A DNA stretch of 64,000 bases, taken from NCBI GenBank assembly GCA_963794995.1, contig CAWCFV010000002.1, forward strand, positions 2,914,001 through 2,978,000, read 5' to 3'. Positions 34,321 through 42,837 of this stretch are shown here, piece after piece. Below the pieces are notes generated by a model. That model saw nothing but the letters and a program-made list of their open reading frames with translations. It had not been told where the DNA came from and ran no database searches. This DNA is from CAWCFV01 sp963794995 (GTDB taxonomy: Bacteria > Actinomycetota > Actinomycetes > JACCUZ01). Each line of letters begins with the position of its first letter. Position 1 is the first letter of the stretch. Made by a program: the position numbers and the translations under genes.

Positions 34321-35711
34321 GCGGCGAGGCGGAGCAGGGTCCCGCGGTCGGCGATCTTGGCGCGGGCCCGGCCCTGCTGACGGCCGAGCTCGGCCTCCGC
34401 CCGCTCGATCGCCGTCCAGCCGGCCCAGTCGACGACCTGGCACCCACGGTCGGCGAGCAGGGCAACGACGGCGTCGGGGTCGGTCCCGGCCGGCGCGGGG
34501 AGCGAGCCGGCGTCGGCGTCGGCGAGCAGGCTGCGCACGGTCTCGCGGGCGTCGTGCTTGTTCGTGCCGATCACCCCCGTCGGTCCGCGCTTGGCCCAGC
34601 CTGCGACGTACTCGCCGGGTGCGGGCGCCCCGTCGCGCAGCACCCGGCCGGCTTCGTGGGGCACCACCCCCGAGACGTCGTCGAACGGCAGCCCGGCCAG
34701 GGGTGCGCCCCGGTAGCCGACGGCCCGGAGCACCATCTGCGCGTCCAGGATCTGGGTCTGCCCGGTCCCCGAGGACGAGCCGCCCGCGGCCAGGACCGTG
34801 CGCTCCGTCAGCACCCCCGTGACCCGCTCGTCACCCAGCAGCTCGACGGGGCGGGTGAAGAAGCGCAGGTGCACCCGGCGGGACCGGCCGGCCGGGGGAC
34901 GCTGCGACCAGGCCCGCAGGACCTCCAGGTTGCGACGCGCGGCCGGCTCGGTGGCCGGCGCGGCGCTGCCGAGGTCGGCGGGCTCCAGGTCGGCGGGCTC
35001 CAGGTCGGCGGGGTCGACGAGCACGTCGGCGTCGGCCATCTCCCCCAGCTCGCGCAGCTCGCGGGTGGTGAACCTCGCCTGGAGCGGGCCGCGCCGCACG
35101 AGCACGTGCACGTCCTCGACCCGGCTGCGGGCGAAGGCGAGGAGCACGTGCTCGGGGGCGTCGGTGCCGCGCAGCTCGTCCGGCGAGCGGGCGAGCATCC
35201 GGGCGACGTCACCGGCGACGTTGCCGGCGCCGACGACGGCGACCTGGCGGGCGTCCAGCTCGAACCTGTCGGGCGGCACGTCCGGGTGGCCGCTGTACCA
35301 GGCCACGAAGTCGGTGGCCGAGACGCTCCCGGGGAGGTCCTCACCCGGGATCCCCAGCCGACGGTCGACGGCGGCACCCGTGGTGATGACGACCGCGTCG
35401 TAGTGCCGGTGCAGCTCGGCCAGGGTCAGGTCGGTGCCGACGTCCACGTTGCCGAGGAAGCGGACCGCGGGCTGGGCGAGCAGGGTGGCGAGCGCGGCGC
35501 CGATGGTCTGGGTCTTCGGGTGGTCCGGCGCCACGCCGTAGCGGACGAGCCCGAAGGGCGTCGGCAGGCGGTCCAGGACGTCGACCCGGACGTCGTCCCC
35601 GGAGCGCACCAGGGCGTCGGCGGCGTAGACCCCCGCCGGCCCCGACCCGACCACCGCGACCCGCACGTCTGCCTCCCGGGAGCCGGCAGTGGTGCCGGGC
35701 TCCGGCGACAT
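34254..35711 (-). CDS. FprA-type ferredoxin-NADP reductase
   Basis: A 485-residue adrenodoxin-reductase-like flavoprotein passing electrons between NADPH and ferredoxin. The FAD motif is VAVVGSGPAGVYAADAL. LPTPFGLVRYGVAPDHP is diagnostic, and the NADP site is VAVVGAGNVAGDVARML. The C-terminal YVAGWAKRGPTGVIGTNK is typical. Around residue 228 a small in-frame tandem repeat gives PADLEPADLEPADL, an expansion unlike relatives. The ATG at 35711 is used; a GTG just before VRVAVVG is possible. Confidence 0.9.
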   Translation of the reverse strand: MSPEPGTTAGSREADVRVAVVGSGPAGVYAADALVRSGDDVRVDVLDRLPTPFGLVRYGVAPDHPKTQTIGAALATLLAQPAVRFLGNVDVGTDLTLAELHRHYDAVVITTGAAVDRRLGIPGEDLPGSVSATDFVAWYSGHPDVPPDRFELDARQVAVVGAGNVAGDVARMLARSPDELRGTDAPEHVLLAFARSRVEDVHVLVRRGPLQARFTTRELRELGEMADADVLVDPADLEPADLEPADLGSAAPATEPAARRNLEVLRAWSQRPPAGRSRRVHLRFFTRPVELLGDERVTGVLTERTVLAAGGSSSGTGQTQILDAQMVLRAVGYRGAPLAGLPFDDVSGVVPHEAGRVLRDGAPAPGEYVAGWAKRGPTGVIGTNKHDARETVRSLLADADAGSLPAPAGTDPDAVVALLADRGCQVVDWAGWTAIERAEAELGRQQGRARAKIADRGTLLRLAAQARPAASRATSTEPTRQQPPT

Positions 35712-35749
35712 CGTGCCGCAGCCGGGGGGCCGGGCCGGGACCGGGCGGC

Positions 35750-36553
35750 CTACTTGATCTCGGACCGCATCACCAGCCGGAGGCCGACGAGCAGCGGGAG
35801 GAGCAGCCAGACCGTCTCGGTGACGGCGAGCTGGGCCCACGCCTCCCCGGTGACCGGGGAGTCGAAGTCGAACAGCACTCCCTGGGCCTCGTTGATGTCG
35901 ACCCAGGGCTGCAGGTCCCGGAACCAGTCCTGGCGCACGGCCAGGAACATGAGCAGGAGCGGCTGGACGAACGTGATGACGAAGAACGCCCCCAGGGCCG
36001 CCGCCGAGCTGCGGAACAGCACGCCGAGCATGAAGCCGCCCAACAGCCCGAGCACGTTGCCCAGCACGATCAGCGCGGCGTCGGCCAGCGACACGTCCCA
36101 CGCCGTGGGGGTGCCGGTGATCGCCGTCCCCACGACGTTGCCGAGGGCGCCGATCGCGAAGGCAAGGAGCATCGAGACCACTCCGATGCCCACCGCCGCG
36201 AGCGCCTTGGCCCCGACGACCCGGCCGCGGTGCGGGACCAGCGTGAAGGTGGTCAACCCGCTGCGCTGGCTCCACTCGCTGGTGACGGACAGGATCGCGA
36301 CGATCGGCAGGATCACCGCTACCGGGAAGCCGACGGCGGACCCGAAGGTCGCGTAGGTCAGCTCCTCGTCGGGGGCGTAGAGGATGACCGCACCCGTCGC
36401 GACCACGGCGGTCACCGCGATGCTGGCCATCAGCCAGAAGCCGGACCGGGTGTCGAACATCTTGCGCAGCTCGACGCCGGTCAGCCGTGACATGGGCACG
36501 GACCGGGTCGTCGTGGTCTGTCGGACAGGGGTCTCCACTGCGATGGCGGTCAT
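35750..36553 (-). CDS. ABC transporter permease (ABC-2 type)
   Basis: A 267-residue membrane subunit. A cytoplasmic start, LTGVELRKMFDTRSGFWLM, precedes six hydrophobic segments. The soluble loop TSEWSQRSGLTTFTLVPHR is typical of permeases linked to drug or bacteriocin-resistance ATPases. It pairs with the ATPase gene upstream, overlapping it by 4 bases. The exported substrate cannot be told. Confidence 0.88.
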   Translation of the reverse strand: MTAIAVETPVRQTTTTRSVPMSRLTGVELRKMFDTRSGFWLMASIAVTAVVATGAVILYAPDEELTYATFGSAVGFPVAVILPIVAILSVTSEWSQRSGLTTFTLVPHRGRVVGAKALAAVGIGVVSMLLAFAIGALGNVVGTAITGTPTAWDVSLADAALIVLGNVLGLLGGFMLGVLFRSSAAALGAFFVITFVQPLLLMFLAVRQDWFRDLQPWVDINEAQGVLFDFDSPVTGEAWAQLAVTETVWLLLPLLVGLRLVMRSEIK

Positions 36554-37449
36554 GCCGCTGCTCCGTCTCTCTGGGTCTCTGCGGTGAGCTCGAGGAACAT
36601 CTCCTCCAGGCCTGCGCCACCGGCGGCGCGCAGCTCGCTGACGGCCAACCCGGCCGACAGCGCGATCTTCCCGACCAGCTCGGGGCTGGCCTCGACGCGC
36701 AGCGCGTTGTCGTCGTACGACGTCGGGGCGAGGCCGGCGGCCACGAGGGCCCGCCGGAGGTCGGCCGGGCGGGCGGCGCGGACGACCGTGCCGGCCGCAC
36801 GGAGCAGCTCGTCCTTGGTGCCCTGCGCCACGATGCGCCCCCGGCCGATGACCACGAGGTCGTCGGCGACGACCTCGATCTCGTGCAGCAGGTGCGAGGA
36901 GAGCAGGACGGTCCCGCCCCGGTCGGCGTAGCCGCGCAACAGGTCGCGCATCCACCGGATGCCGGCCGGGTCGAGCCCGTTCGCCGGCTCGTCCAGGATC
37001 AGCACGTGCGGGTCGCCGATCAGGGCGGTCGCGATGCCCAGCCGCTGGCGCATGCCGAGGGAGTAGTCGCGGACCCGCCGGTCCGCCTCGCCACCGGTGA
37101 GGCTGACCAGGTCGATCATCTCGCTGACCCGACGACCCGGCAGGCCCATCGTCTGCTGGGCGAGGGTGAGGATCTCCCGGCCGGTGCGGCCCGCGTGCTG
37201 GGCCGACGCCTCCAGCAGGACGCCGACCTCGAGGCCCGGGTTGGGCAGGTCCCGGAAGCGCCGACCGGCGACGGTGACGCTCCCGGACGTGGCCGGGGTC
37301 AGCCCGACCATGATGCGCATGGTGGTCGACTTGCCGGCCCCGTTCGGACCGAGGAACCCGGTCACCCGGCCGGTCCGGGCGGTGAAGGTGATGTCGTCGA
37401 CGGCCGTGAAGGCGCCGTAGGACTTGGTGAGTGACTCGACAGTGATCAT
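36550..37449 (-). CDS. ABC transporter ATP-binding protein
   Basis: A 299-residue ATPase. Walker A is GPNGAGKST, the signature is YSLGMRQRLG and Walker B is VLILDEPANGLDP. The H-loop is in SSHLLHEIE. A 70-residue C-terminal extension follows, common in the drug-export DRA/CcmA-like group. It is first in a two-gene operon with the permease. The 112 bases upstream contain no clear regulator site. Confidence 0.93.
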   Translation of the reverse strand: MITVESLTKSYGAFTAVDDITFTARTGRVTGFLGPNGAGKSTTMRIMVGLTPATSGSVTVAGRRFRDLPNPGLEVGVLLEASAQHAGRTGREILTLAQQTMGLPGRRVSEMIDLVSLTGGEADRRVRDYSLGMRQRLGIATALIGDPHVLILDEPANGLDPAGIRWMRDLLRGYADRGGTVLLSSHLLHEIEVVADDLVVIGRGRIVAQGTKDELLRAAGTVVRAARPADLRRALVAAGLAPTSYDDNALRVEASPELVGKIALSAGLAVSELRAAGGAGLEEMFLELTAETQRDGAAA

Positions 37450-37540
37450 GGCGGCAAGCCTCGTGCGGGGGGCGGGGCGGGCGCATCGGTGACCGGCCCT
37501 GACCCGACCCCTGTCGCACCCCGGTGCGGCCCTCAGGGTC

Positions 37541-37563
37541 GACCCCGGGACGGCGCCGGGGTC
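37541..37563 (-). terminator. Hairpin at the end of the Pr6Pr gene
   Basis: GACCCCGG (37541-37548) pairs with CCGGGGTC (37556-37563) around a 7-base loop, immediately at the stop codon of the minus-strand membrane-protein gene. There is no T-run, as is common in very GC-rich genomes. Confidence 0.4.
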
Positions 37564-38206
37564 AGCGGCGGCGTCGCCTGCCCGGCAGCCGCTGGTCGAG
37601 CAGGTGGGCCGCGGCGGCGAGGCCGAGGAAGAAGACGGCGACGATCGCAGCGTTGAGGAGCACCCGGGCCCAGCCGTGGTCGGCGACGTCGAGGAACGGG
37701 TAGAGCGAGAAGCCGCCCGTGAGCTGCTGGAGGGTGAGCGCGAAGGCCAGCCAGGCGAGCGGGAAGACGGTCGAGAGCTGGACGACCCGCCACGACGTCC
37801 GCCCGCGGGGGCCGAACGCCAGCCACCCGATGACGCAGAGGACGGGCGAGGCCGTGTGCAGCAGGAAGTCGGCCGTTGCTGCGGCTCCCTGCAGGTCCTG
37901 CAGGTCCTTGAGCGCCAGCCGGAAGACCACGAACGTGACCGCGATGCACAGCACCCCGTCCAGCCGGAGCACCCAGAACCACTCCGGCTTGCGCCCCACC
38001 CGCACCGCCAGCAGGGCGCTGGTGACCATCACGATGATGTTCGACTGGACCGTGAAGTAGGCGAAGACGCTGAGGACCCTGCCCTGCTGGGTGTCGAAGA
38101 ACCCGCTGGACAGCGACGCCGTCGCGACCAGCTGCACGACGATCCCGACGGCGACCACCACGGCGGTCGCGGCGAACCAGAGACGGCCGACCAGGGGTTT
38201 GAGCAC
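37562..38206 (-). CDS. Pr6Pr family membrane protein
   Basis: A 214-residue protein with six membrane helices. FAYFTVQSNIIVMVTSALL and LLHTASPVLCVIGWLAFGPRG carry the conserved Asn and His of the Pr6Pr/FAR-17a-like family. Function in bacteria is unknown. The C-terminus is very basic. It starts with GTG, and TACGCT 7 bases upstream suggests a leaderless transcript. Confidence 0.8.
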   Translation of the reverse strand: MLKPLVGRLWFAATAVVVAVGIVVQLVATASLSSGFFDTQQGRVLSVFAYFTVQSNIIVMVTSALLAVRVGRKPEWFWVLRLDGVLCIAVTFVVFRLALKDLQDLQGAAATADFLLHTASPVLCVIGWLAFGPRGRTSWRVVQLSTVFPLAWLAFALTLQQLTGGFSLYPFLDVADHGWARVLLNAAIVAVFFLGLAAAAHLLDQRLPGRRRRR

Positions 38207-38213
38207 GGAGGGG

Positions 38214-38219
38214 AGCGTA
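38214..38219 (-). promoter_or_regulatory. Candidate -10 of the Pr6Pr gene (leaderless)
   Basis: On the minus strand TACGCT sits 7 bases before the GTG start. The spacer CCCCTCC has no ribosome-site character. Confidence 0.4.
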
Positions 38220-38252
38220 GGGGCCGGTCCGTGCGGGGCACGAGTCGATGGG

Positions 38253-38324
38253 TGCCCCCGGCAGGATTCGAACCTGCGCCACCGCCTCCGGAGGGCGGTG
38301 CTCTATCCCCTGAGCTACGGGGGC
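38253..38324 (-). tRNA. tRNA-Arg (anticodon CCG)
   Basis: Minus-strand cloverleaf. The acceptor GCCCCCG pairs with CGGGGGC. The D arm is GCTC...GAGC. The anticodon stem CCGCC/GGCGG encloses the loop CTCCGGA with anticodon CCG (codon CGG). The T arm has TTCGAAT between CAGG and CCTG. The discriminator is A and CCA is not encoded. It sits 600 bases from argS. Confidence 0.96.
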
Positions 38325-38395
38325 AGCTGGCGGGGTGTCGCGAAGAGCGAGGTTATCAGTCTGCCAAGACGCCCTCGCCCGCCGTCCGCCGCGGC

Positions 38396-38401
38396 TAGCC
38401 T
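38396..38401 (+). promoter_or_regulatory. Candidate -10 of the response-regulator gene (leaderless)
   Basis: TAGCCT stands 6 bases before the GTG at 38408, and there is no Shine-Dalgarno sequence. Confidence 0.5.
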
Positions 38402-38407
38402 CCGCTC

Positions 38408-38845
38408 GTGAGCCCGGACCAGCCCGTCGACGGCGACGGGAACCCCGACGTGTCGGGGCATCTCGCGACCCGTCCGCGGGTGCTCGTCGTCGACGACAGC
38501 GACGTCATCCGCACCCTGATCACGGTCAACCTCGAGCTCGAGGGATTCGAGGTGGTGCAGGCCGTCGACGGGCAGGACGCGCTGGAGAAGGTGCTCGAGG
38601 TGTGCCCGGACGCCATGACGATCGACGTGGTCATGCCGCGGCTGGACGGCTTCGACACGGTCGCGCAGCTGCGCGCCGACCCGCGGACCCGCGACCTGAA
38701 GATCGCCCTGGTCACCGCCTGCGCCCAGGAGGCCGACCTGCGCCGCGGCGACGAGGTCGGCGTGGACGCCTACGTCACCAAGCCGTTCGACCCGTCCACG
38801 CTCGTGCGCACCGTCCGCGACCTCGTCGCCCGCCCGGTCCACTGA
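38408..38845 (+). CDS. Single-domain response regulator
   Basis: A 145-residue CheY-like receiver with no output domain. A flexible 22-residue N-terminus is followed by VLVVDDSDVIRTLI, phospho-acceptor Asp73 in TIDVVMPRLDG, VTACAQE and the Lys in YVTKPFDPS. It probably acts by protein-protein contact or in a phosphorelay. No kinase is adjacent. A receiver next to argS is a recurring actinobacterial arrangement, but its role is not established. Confidence 0.9.
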   Translation: MSPDQPVDGDGNPDVSGHLATRPRVLVVDDSDVIRTLITVNLELEGFEVVQAVDGQDALEKVLEVCPDAMTIDVVMPRLDGFDTVAQLRADPRTRDLKIALVTACAQEADLRRGDEVGVDAYVTKPFDPSTLVRTVRDLVARPVH

Positions 38846-38848
38846 CTC

Positions 38849-38894
38849 CTTGTCAGCCGCAGGCGCCGGGATACCGGCGCCTGCGGCTGACAAG
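38849..38894. repeat. Perfect 21-bp palindrome with 4-base loop
   Basis: CTTGTCAGCCGCAGGCGCCGG (two halves CTTGTCAGCCG and CAGGCGCCGG) pairs perfectly with 38874-38894 around GATA. It lies 3 bases after the response-regulator stop and 18 bases before the argS -10. It could terminate the first transcript or act on argS expression. Its build, an A/T-tipped arm with a GC core, resembles the palindrome at 20300-20368. Confidence 0.8.
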
Positions 38895-38912
38895 TCGGTG
38901 GTGGGGGCTCGA

Positions 38913-38918
38913 TAACCT
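38913..38918 (+). promoter_or_regulatory. Candidate -10 of argS (leaderless)
   Basis: TAACCT lies 6 bases before the argS GTG at 38925, with no ribosome site. The palindrome just upstream would occupy the -35 zone. Confidence 0.5.
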
Positions 38919-38924
38919 GACCGG

Positions 38925-40577
38925 GTGACCCCCGCCGAGCTGTCCACCGCCGTCCGGGCCGCCGTGCGGGCGGCCGTCGACGCGGGCGAGCTCGGGGTCC
39001 CGGTCCCGGACGAGGTCCGGGTCGAGCGGCCCAAGGTCAAGGAGCACGGCGACTACGCCACCTCGGTCGCGCTGCAGCTGGCCAAGCCGGCCGGCCGGCC
39101 GCCGCGCGAGGTCGCCGAGCTGCTGGCCGGACGGCTGCGCGAGGCCGTCGGCGTCGCGCAGGTCGACGTCGCCGGTCCCGGGTTCCTCAACATCACCCTC
39201 GACGCCGCCGCGCAGGGCGAGCTCGCCCGCACCGTCGTGACGGCCGGCGAGGCGTACGGCACCGGGGACGCCATGGCGGGCGAGAAGGTCAACCTCGAGT
39301 TCGTCTCGGCCAACCCCACCGGCCCCATCCACCTCGGTGGCGTCCGCTGGGCTGCGGTCGGTGACGCGCTCGGCAGGGTCTTCGCCGCCCAGGGCGCCGA
39401 CGTCACCCGGGAGTACTACTTCAACGACCACGGAGCGCAGATCGACCGGTTCGCGCGCTCGCTGCTCGCGGCGGCCACGGGGGAGCCCGCTCCCGAGGAC
39501 GGATACGGCGGGGCCTACATCGGCGACATCGCCGCGACCGTCTCGGCGCAGAACCCCGGCGTCGTCGACCTGCCGGAGCCCGAGGCGCAGGAGGTCTTCC
39601 GGCGCGACGGGGTGCAGCTGATGTTCGACGAGATCAAGCAGTCGATGCACGACTTCCGCACGGACTTCGACGTCTACTTCCACGAGAACGCCCTGCACGA
39701 GTCGGGTGCCGCGCAGCGGGCGATCGACAGGTTGACCCAGCTCGGCGTGATGTACGAGAAGGACGGGGCGCTCTGGCTCCGCACCACCGACTACGGCGAC
39801 GACAAGGACCGCGTCGTCGTGAAGAGCGACGGGAAGCCGGCGTACATCAGCGGCGACCTCGCCTACTACCTCGACAAGCGCGAGCGCGGCTTCGACCGCT
39901 GCGTGATCATGCTGGGCGCCGACCACCACGGGTACGTCGCGCGGCTGATGGCGATGTGCGCGTGCTTCGGCGACAAGCCCGGCGAGAACCTCGAGGTCCT
40001 CATCGGCCAGTTCGTCAATCTCGTCAAGGACGGCCAGCCGCTGCGGATGAGCAAGCGCGCCGGGACCGTGATCGCGATCGACGACCTGGTCGATGCCGTG
40101 GGCGTCGATGCCGGTCGCTACGCGCTGGTCCGGTCGAGCTCCGACTCGGCCCTGGACATCGACCTGGACCTGCTCACGAAGCACTCGAACGACAACCCCG
40201 TCTACTACGTGCAGTACGCCCACGCCCGGGTGGCCAGCCTGCTGCGCAACGCGGCCGACCTCGGGGTCGACAAGGGCGAGCTGCGTCCCGAGCTGCTGGA
40301 CCACGAGCGCGAGGGCGACCTGCTCGGCGCGCTCGGCGAGTACCCGCGGGTGGTGGCGTCCGCCGCCGAGCTGCGCGAGCCGCACCGGGTGGCGCGCTAC
40401 CTCGAGGAGCTGGCCGGCACCTACCACCGGTTCTACGACGCCTGCCGGGTGCTGCCGCGCGGCGACGAGGAGACGACCGACGTGCACCGCGCGCGGCTCT
40501 GGCTGGTCGAGGCGACCCGGGTCGTCCTGGCCAACGGGCTGGCGCTGCTCGGGGTCACCGCGCCGGACCGGATGTAG
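38925..40577 (+). CDS. argS: Arginyl-tRNA synthetase
   Basis: Charges tRNA-Arg. The 550-residue protein has the N-terminal additional domain (residues 1-90), the HIGH-type motif in NPTGPIHLGGVRWA, EYYFNDHGAQIDRFA, YYLDKRERGFDR and the KMSKS-type motif in LRMSKRAGTV. The C-terminal DALR anticodon domain begins near NDNPVYYVQYAHAR. Length is normal. It is the first gene of the conserved actinobacterial block that continues with lysA, here interrupted by pxpABC. Confidence 0.97.
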   Translation: MTPAELSTAVRAAVRAAVDAGELGVPVPDEVRVERPKVKEHGDYATSVALQLAKPAGRPPREVAELLAGRLREAVGVAQVDVAGPGFLNITLDAAAQGELARTVVTAGEAYGTGDAMAGEKVNLEFVSANPTGPIHLGGVRWAAVGDALGRVFAAQGADVTREYYFNDHGAQIDRFARSLLAAATGEPAPEDGYGGAYIGDIAATVSAQNPGVVDLPEPEAQEVFRRDGVQLMFDEIKQSMHDFRTDFDVYFHENALHESGAAQRAIDRLTQLGVMYEKDGALWLRTTDYGDDKDRVVVKSDGKPAYISGDLAYYLDKRERGFDRCVIMLGADHHGYVARLMAMCACFGDKPGENLEVLIGQFVNLVKDGQPLRMSKRAGTVIAIDDLVDAVGVDAGRYALVRSSSDSALDIDLDLLTKHSNDNPVYYVQYAHARVASLLRNAADLGVDKGELRPELLDHEREGDLLGALGEYPRVVASAAELREPHRVARYLEELAGTYHRFYDACRVLPRGDEETTDVHRARLWLVEATRVVLANGLALLGVTAPDRM

Positions 40578-40602
40578 CGCCGGCGCCGGACCGGGCAGCG
40601 TC

Positions 40603-41370
40603 GTGGACCTCAACGCCGACCTCGGCGAGCAGCCCGCCGGCGCACCGCCCACCGACGACGCGGGCCTGGTCGAGGCCGTCACGAGCGCGAACGTCGCCTG
40701 TGGCTTCCACTCCGGCGACCCGGCGACGATGCGCCGGGTCAGTGCGCTGTGCGTGGCACGCGGTGTCGCGATCGGCGCCCAGGTGTCCTACCGCGACCGC
40801 GAGGGGTTCGGTCGCCGGTTCCTCGACGTCGACCCGGCCGCGCTCGCCGACGACGTCCTCGAGCAGGTGGCGACGCTCGACGCCCTGGCCCGGTCCGTCG
40901 GCGGCCGGGTCACCTACGTCAAGCCGCACGGCGCGCTGTACCACGCGGTCGCCCGCCACGAGGGGCAGGCGGCCGCGGTGGTCGAGGGGGTGCAGGCGTT
41001 CGGTGCCGCCCTCGCCGTGCTCGGGCAGCCGGGCTCCCGGTGGCTGGGCCTGGCCGGGGCAGCCGGGCTGCGGCCGGTGCACGAGGCCTTCGCCGACCGT
41101 GCCTACGCCCCCGACGGCTCGCTGCTGCCGCGCACCGATCCCGGGGCCCTGGTGACCGACCCGGGCGAGGTCGTCGCGCGCAGCGTCCGGCTGGCGGTCG
41201 ACCACGAGGTCGTGGCCGTCGACGGGACGGTGCTGCGCGTGGACGCCGCCTCGCTGTGCGTGCACGGCGACACGCCGGGCGCTGTCGGTCTCGCGTCCTC
41301 CGTGCGCGCCGCCCTGGTGGGCGCCGGCGTCGAGGTCGCGGCCTTCACCACCCCCGGGCAGCCCCGGTGA
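40603..41370 (+). CDS. pxpA: 5-oxoprolinase subunit A
   Basis: LamB/YcsF-type subunit of the ATP-dependent 5-oxoprolinase, which hydrolyses pyroglutamate to glutamate together with PxpB and PxpC. The 255-residue protein starts VVDLNADLGE and has SANVACGFHSGDPATM, GAQVSYRDREGFGRR, YVKPHGALYH and CVHGDTPGAV, all family hallmarks. The GTG at 40603 follows argS by 25 bases. The stop overlaps pxpB by 4 bases. Confidence 0.93.
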   Translation: MDLNADLGEQPAGAPPTDDAGLVEAVTSANVACGFHSGDPATMRRVSALCVARGVAIGAQVSYRDREGFGRRFLDVDPAALADDVLEQVATLDALARSVGGRVTYVKPHGALYHAVARHEGQAAAVVEGVQAFGAALAVLGQPGSRWLGLAGAAGLRPVHEAFADRAYAPDGSLLPRTDPGALVTDPGEVVARSVRLAVDHEVVAVDGTVLRVDAASLCVHGDTPGAVGLASSVRAALVGAGVEVAAFTTPGQPR

Positions 41371-41997
41371 GCGACCCGCGGCTGCGCCCGTACGGCGACA
41401 CCGGGGTGCTGGTCGAGGTCGACGACCTCGACCTGGCGCTGGCCTGGTACGCCGCGCTGCGGGCCCGGCCGCCGGAAGGCACGGTCGACCTCGTGCCCGC
41501 CGAGCGCACCGTCCTCGTGCGGCTCGACCCCGCCGTCACGACCGTCGCCCGGGCGGTCGAGGACCTCGCGGGCCGGGCCGTCGAGCCGGGAGCCGCGGCC
41601 GCGGCCGGGCCGGTGGTCACGGTGCCCGTCGTGTACGACGGCCCCGACCTCGCGTCGGCAGCCGCGGCAGCGGGATGGTCGGCGCGCGCGCTGGTCGCCG
41701 CGCACCAGGAGCGCACCTGGCGGGTGGCCTTCGTCGGGTTCTCGCCCGGCTTCGGCTACCTGGTCGCCGACGGGGACTGGCCCGACCTGCCCCGGCTGGC
41801 CGTCCCACGGACCAGGGTGCCGGCGGGCTCGGTCGCGCTCGCCGGGCGCTACAGCGGGGTGTACCCGGCCGCGAGCCCGGGCGGCTGGCAGCTCGTGGGG
41901 CGTACTCGACGGGCTCCCGGCCCTGTGGGACGTCGACCGTGACCCGCCGGCGCTGCTCGCCCCCGGCACGCGGGTCCGCTTCGAGGCGGTCGGATGA
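41367..41997 (+). CDS. pxpB: 5-oxoprolinase subunit B, one apparent frame change near its end
   Basis: KipI/allophanate-hydrolase-subunit-1-like partner of PxpC. LRPYGDTGVLVEVDD, TVPVVYDGPDLA and VAFVGFSPGFGYLVAD are typical. After WQLVGR (about 41903) the frame breaks and would stop at 41942. In the next frame LDGLPALWDVDRDPPALL then GTRVRFEAVG continues to a TGA at 41997 that overlaps the pxpC ATG by 4 bases. The 631-base span has one base too many, probably the A at 41904. Corrected length is 209 residues. Confidence 0.88.
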
Positions 41998-42827
41998 CCG
42001 CGCTCGAGGTCCTCGACCCGGGGCCGCTCACGACCGTCCAGGACCTCGGCCGGCCCGGGCTCGCCGCGCTGGGCGTCGGCCCGTCCGGCGCAGCCGACCG
42101 GACCGCGGCGCGACGCGCGAACGCCCTGGTGGGCAACCCGCCGGGCGCCGCCCTGCTCGAGGCGACCCTGGGCGGGCTGGTGCTGCGTGCCGTCGGCGCG
42201 TGCACCGTGGCCCTCGCCGGAGCACCGGTCGGCCTGCCCGACGTCGTGGCGCTCGAGCACGGTGCGACCCTGACGACCGGGCGGCCGGCGACGGGGGTCC
42301 GCAGCTACCTCGCGGTCCGGGGCGGGCTCGACGTCACGCCGGTCCTGGGCTCGTGCTCGACCGACCTGCTCAGCGGCCTCGGCCCGGCGCCGCTGCGGCG
42401 GGGCGACGTGCTGCCCGTCGGCACGCTGCCGCCGGCGGGCGCCGAGGTCCCGGCGCCCGTCACGATCCGGCCGGACCTCGTCCTGCCGCTGCTGCCCGGG
42501 CCGAGGCTCGACCTGTTCGTGGCCGGCGCGTTCGACCAGCTGCTCGCGTCGTCGTACGTCGTCTCGCCGGACAGCAACCGGGTGGCGCTGCGTCTCGACG
42601 GTGCGCCGCTGCACCGCGCGGAGCCGGGCGAGCCGGCCAGCGAGGGCCTGCTGCGCGGTGCCCTGCAGGTGCCGCCGTCCGGCCAGCTGGTCCTGTTCCT
42701 CGCCGACCACCCCGTGACCGGCGGGTACCCCGTGGTGGCCGTCGTCCCGGACGCGGCGACCGACGCCGCGGCGCAGGCGCGTCCCGGCAGCCGGATGGCG
42801 TTCCGCGCCGCGGACCGGGCTCAGTAG
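41994..42827 (+). CDS. pxpC: 5-oxoprolinase subunit C
   Basis: Biotin-dependent-carboxyltransferase-fold subunit (KipA/allophanate subunit 2-like) that forms the catalytic pair with PxpB. The 277-residue protein starts LEVLDPGPLTTVQDLGRPG and has GVGPSGAADRTAARRANAL, SYLAVRGGLDVTPVLGS, SPDSNRVALRLDG and ADHPVTGGYPVVAVV. Its TAG stop is also part of the -10 of lysA. Confidence 0.93.
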   Translation: MTALEVLDPGPLTTVQDLGRPGLAALGVGPSGAADRTAARRANALVGNPPGAALLEATLGGLVLRAVGACTVALAGAPVGLPDVVALEHGATLTTGRPATGVRSYLAVRGGLDVTPVLGSCSTDLLSGLGPAPLRRGDVLPVGTLPPAGAEVPAPVTIRPDLVLPLLPGPRLDLFVAGAFDQLLASSYVVSPDSNRVALRLDGAPLHRAEPGEPASEGLLRGALQVPPSGQLVLFLADHPVTGGYPVVAVVPDAATDAAAQARPGSRMAFRAADRAQ

Positions 42828-42830
42828 CCT
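42825..42830 (+). promoter_or_regulatory. Candidate -10 of lysA (leaderless)
   Basis: TAGCCT, whose TAG is the pxpC stop codon, stands 7 bases before the lysA GTG. lysA thus has its own promoter, consistent with pxpABC being an insertion upstream. Confidence 0.5.
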
Positions 42831-42837
42831 CGCCGAC

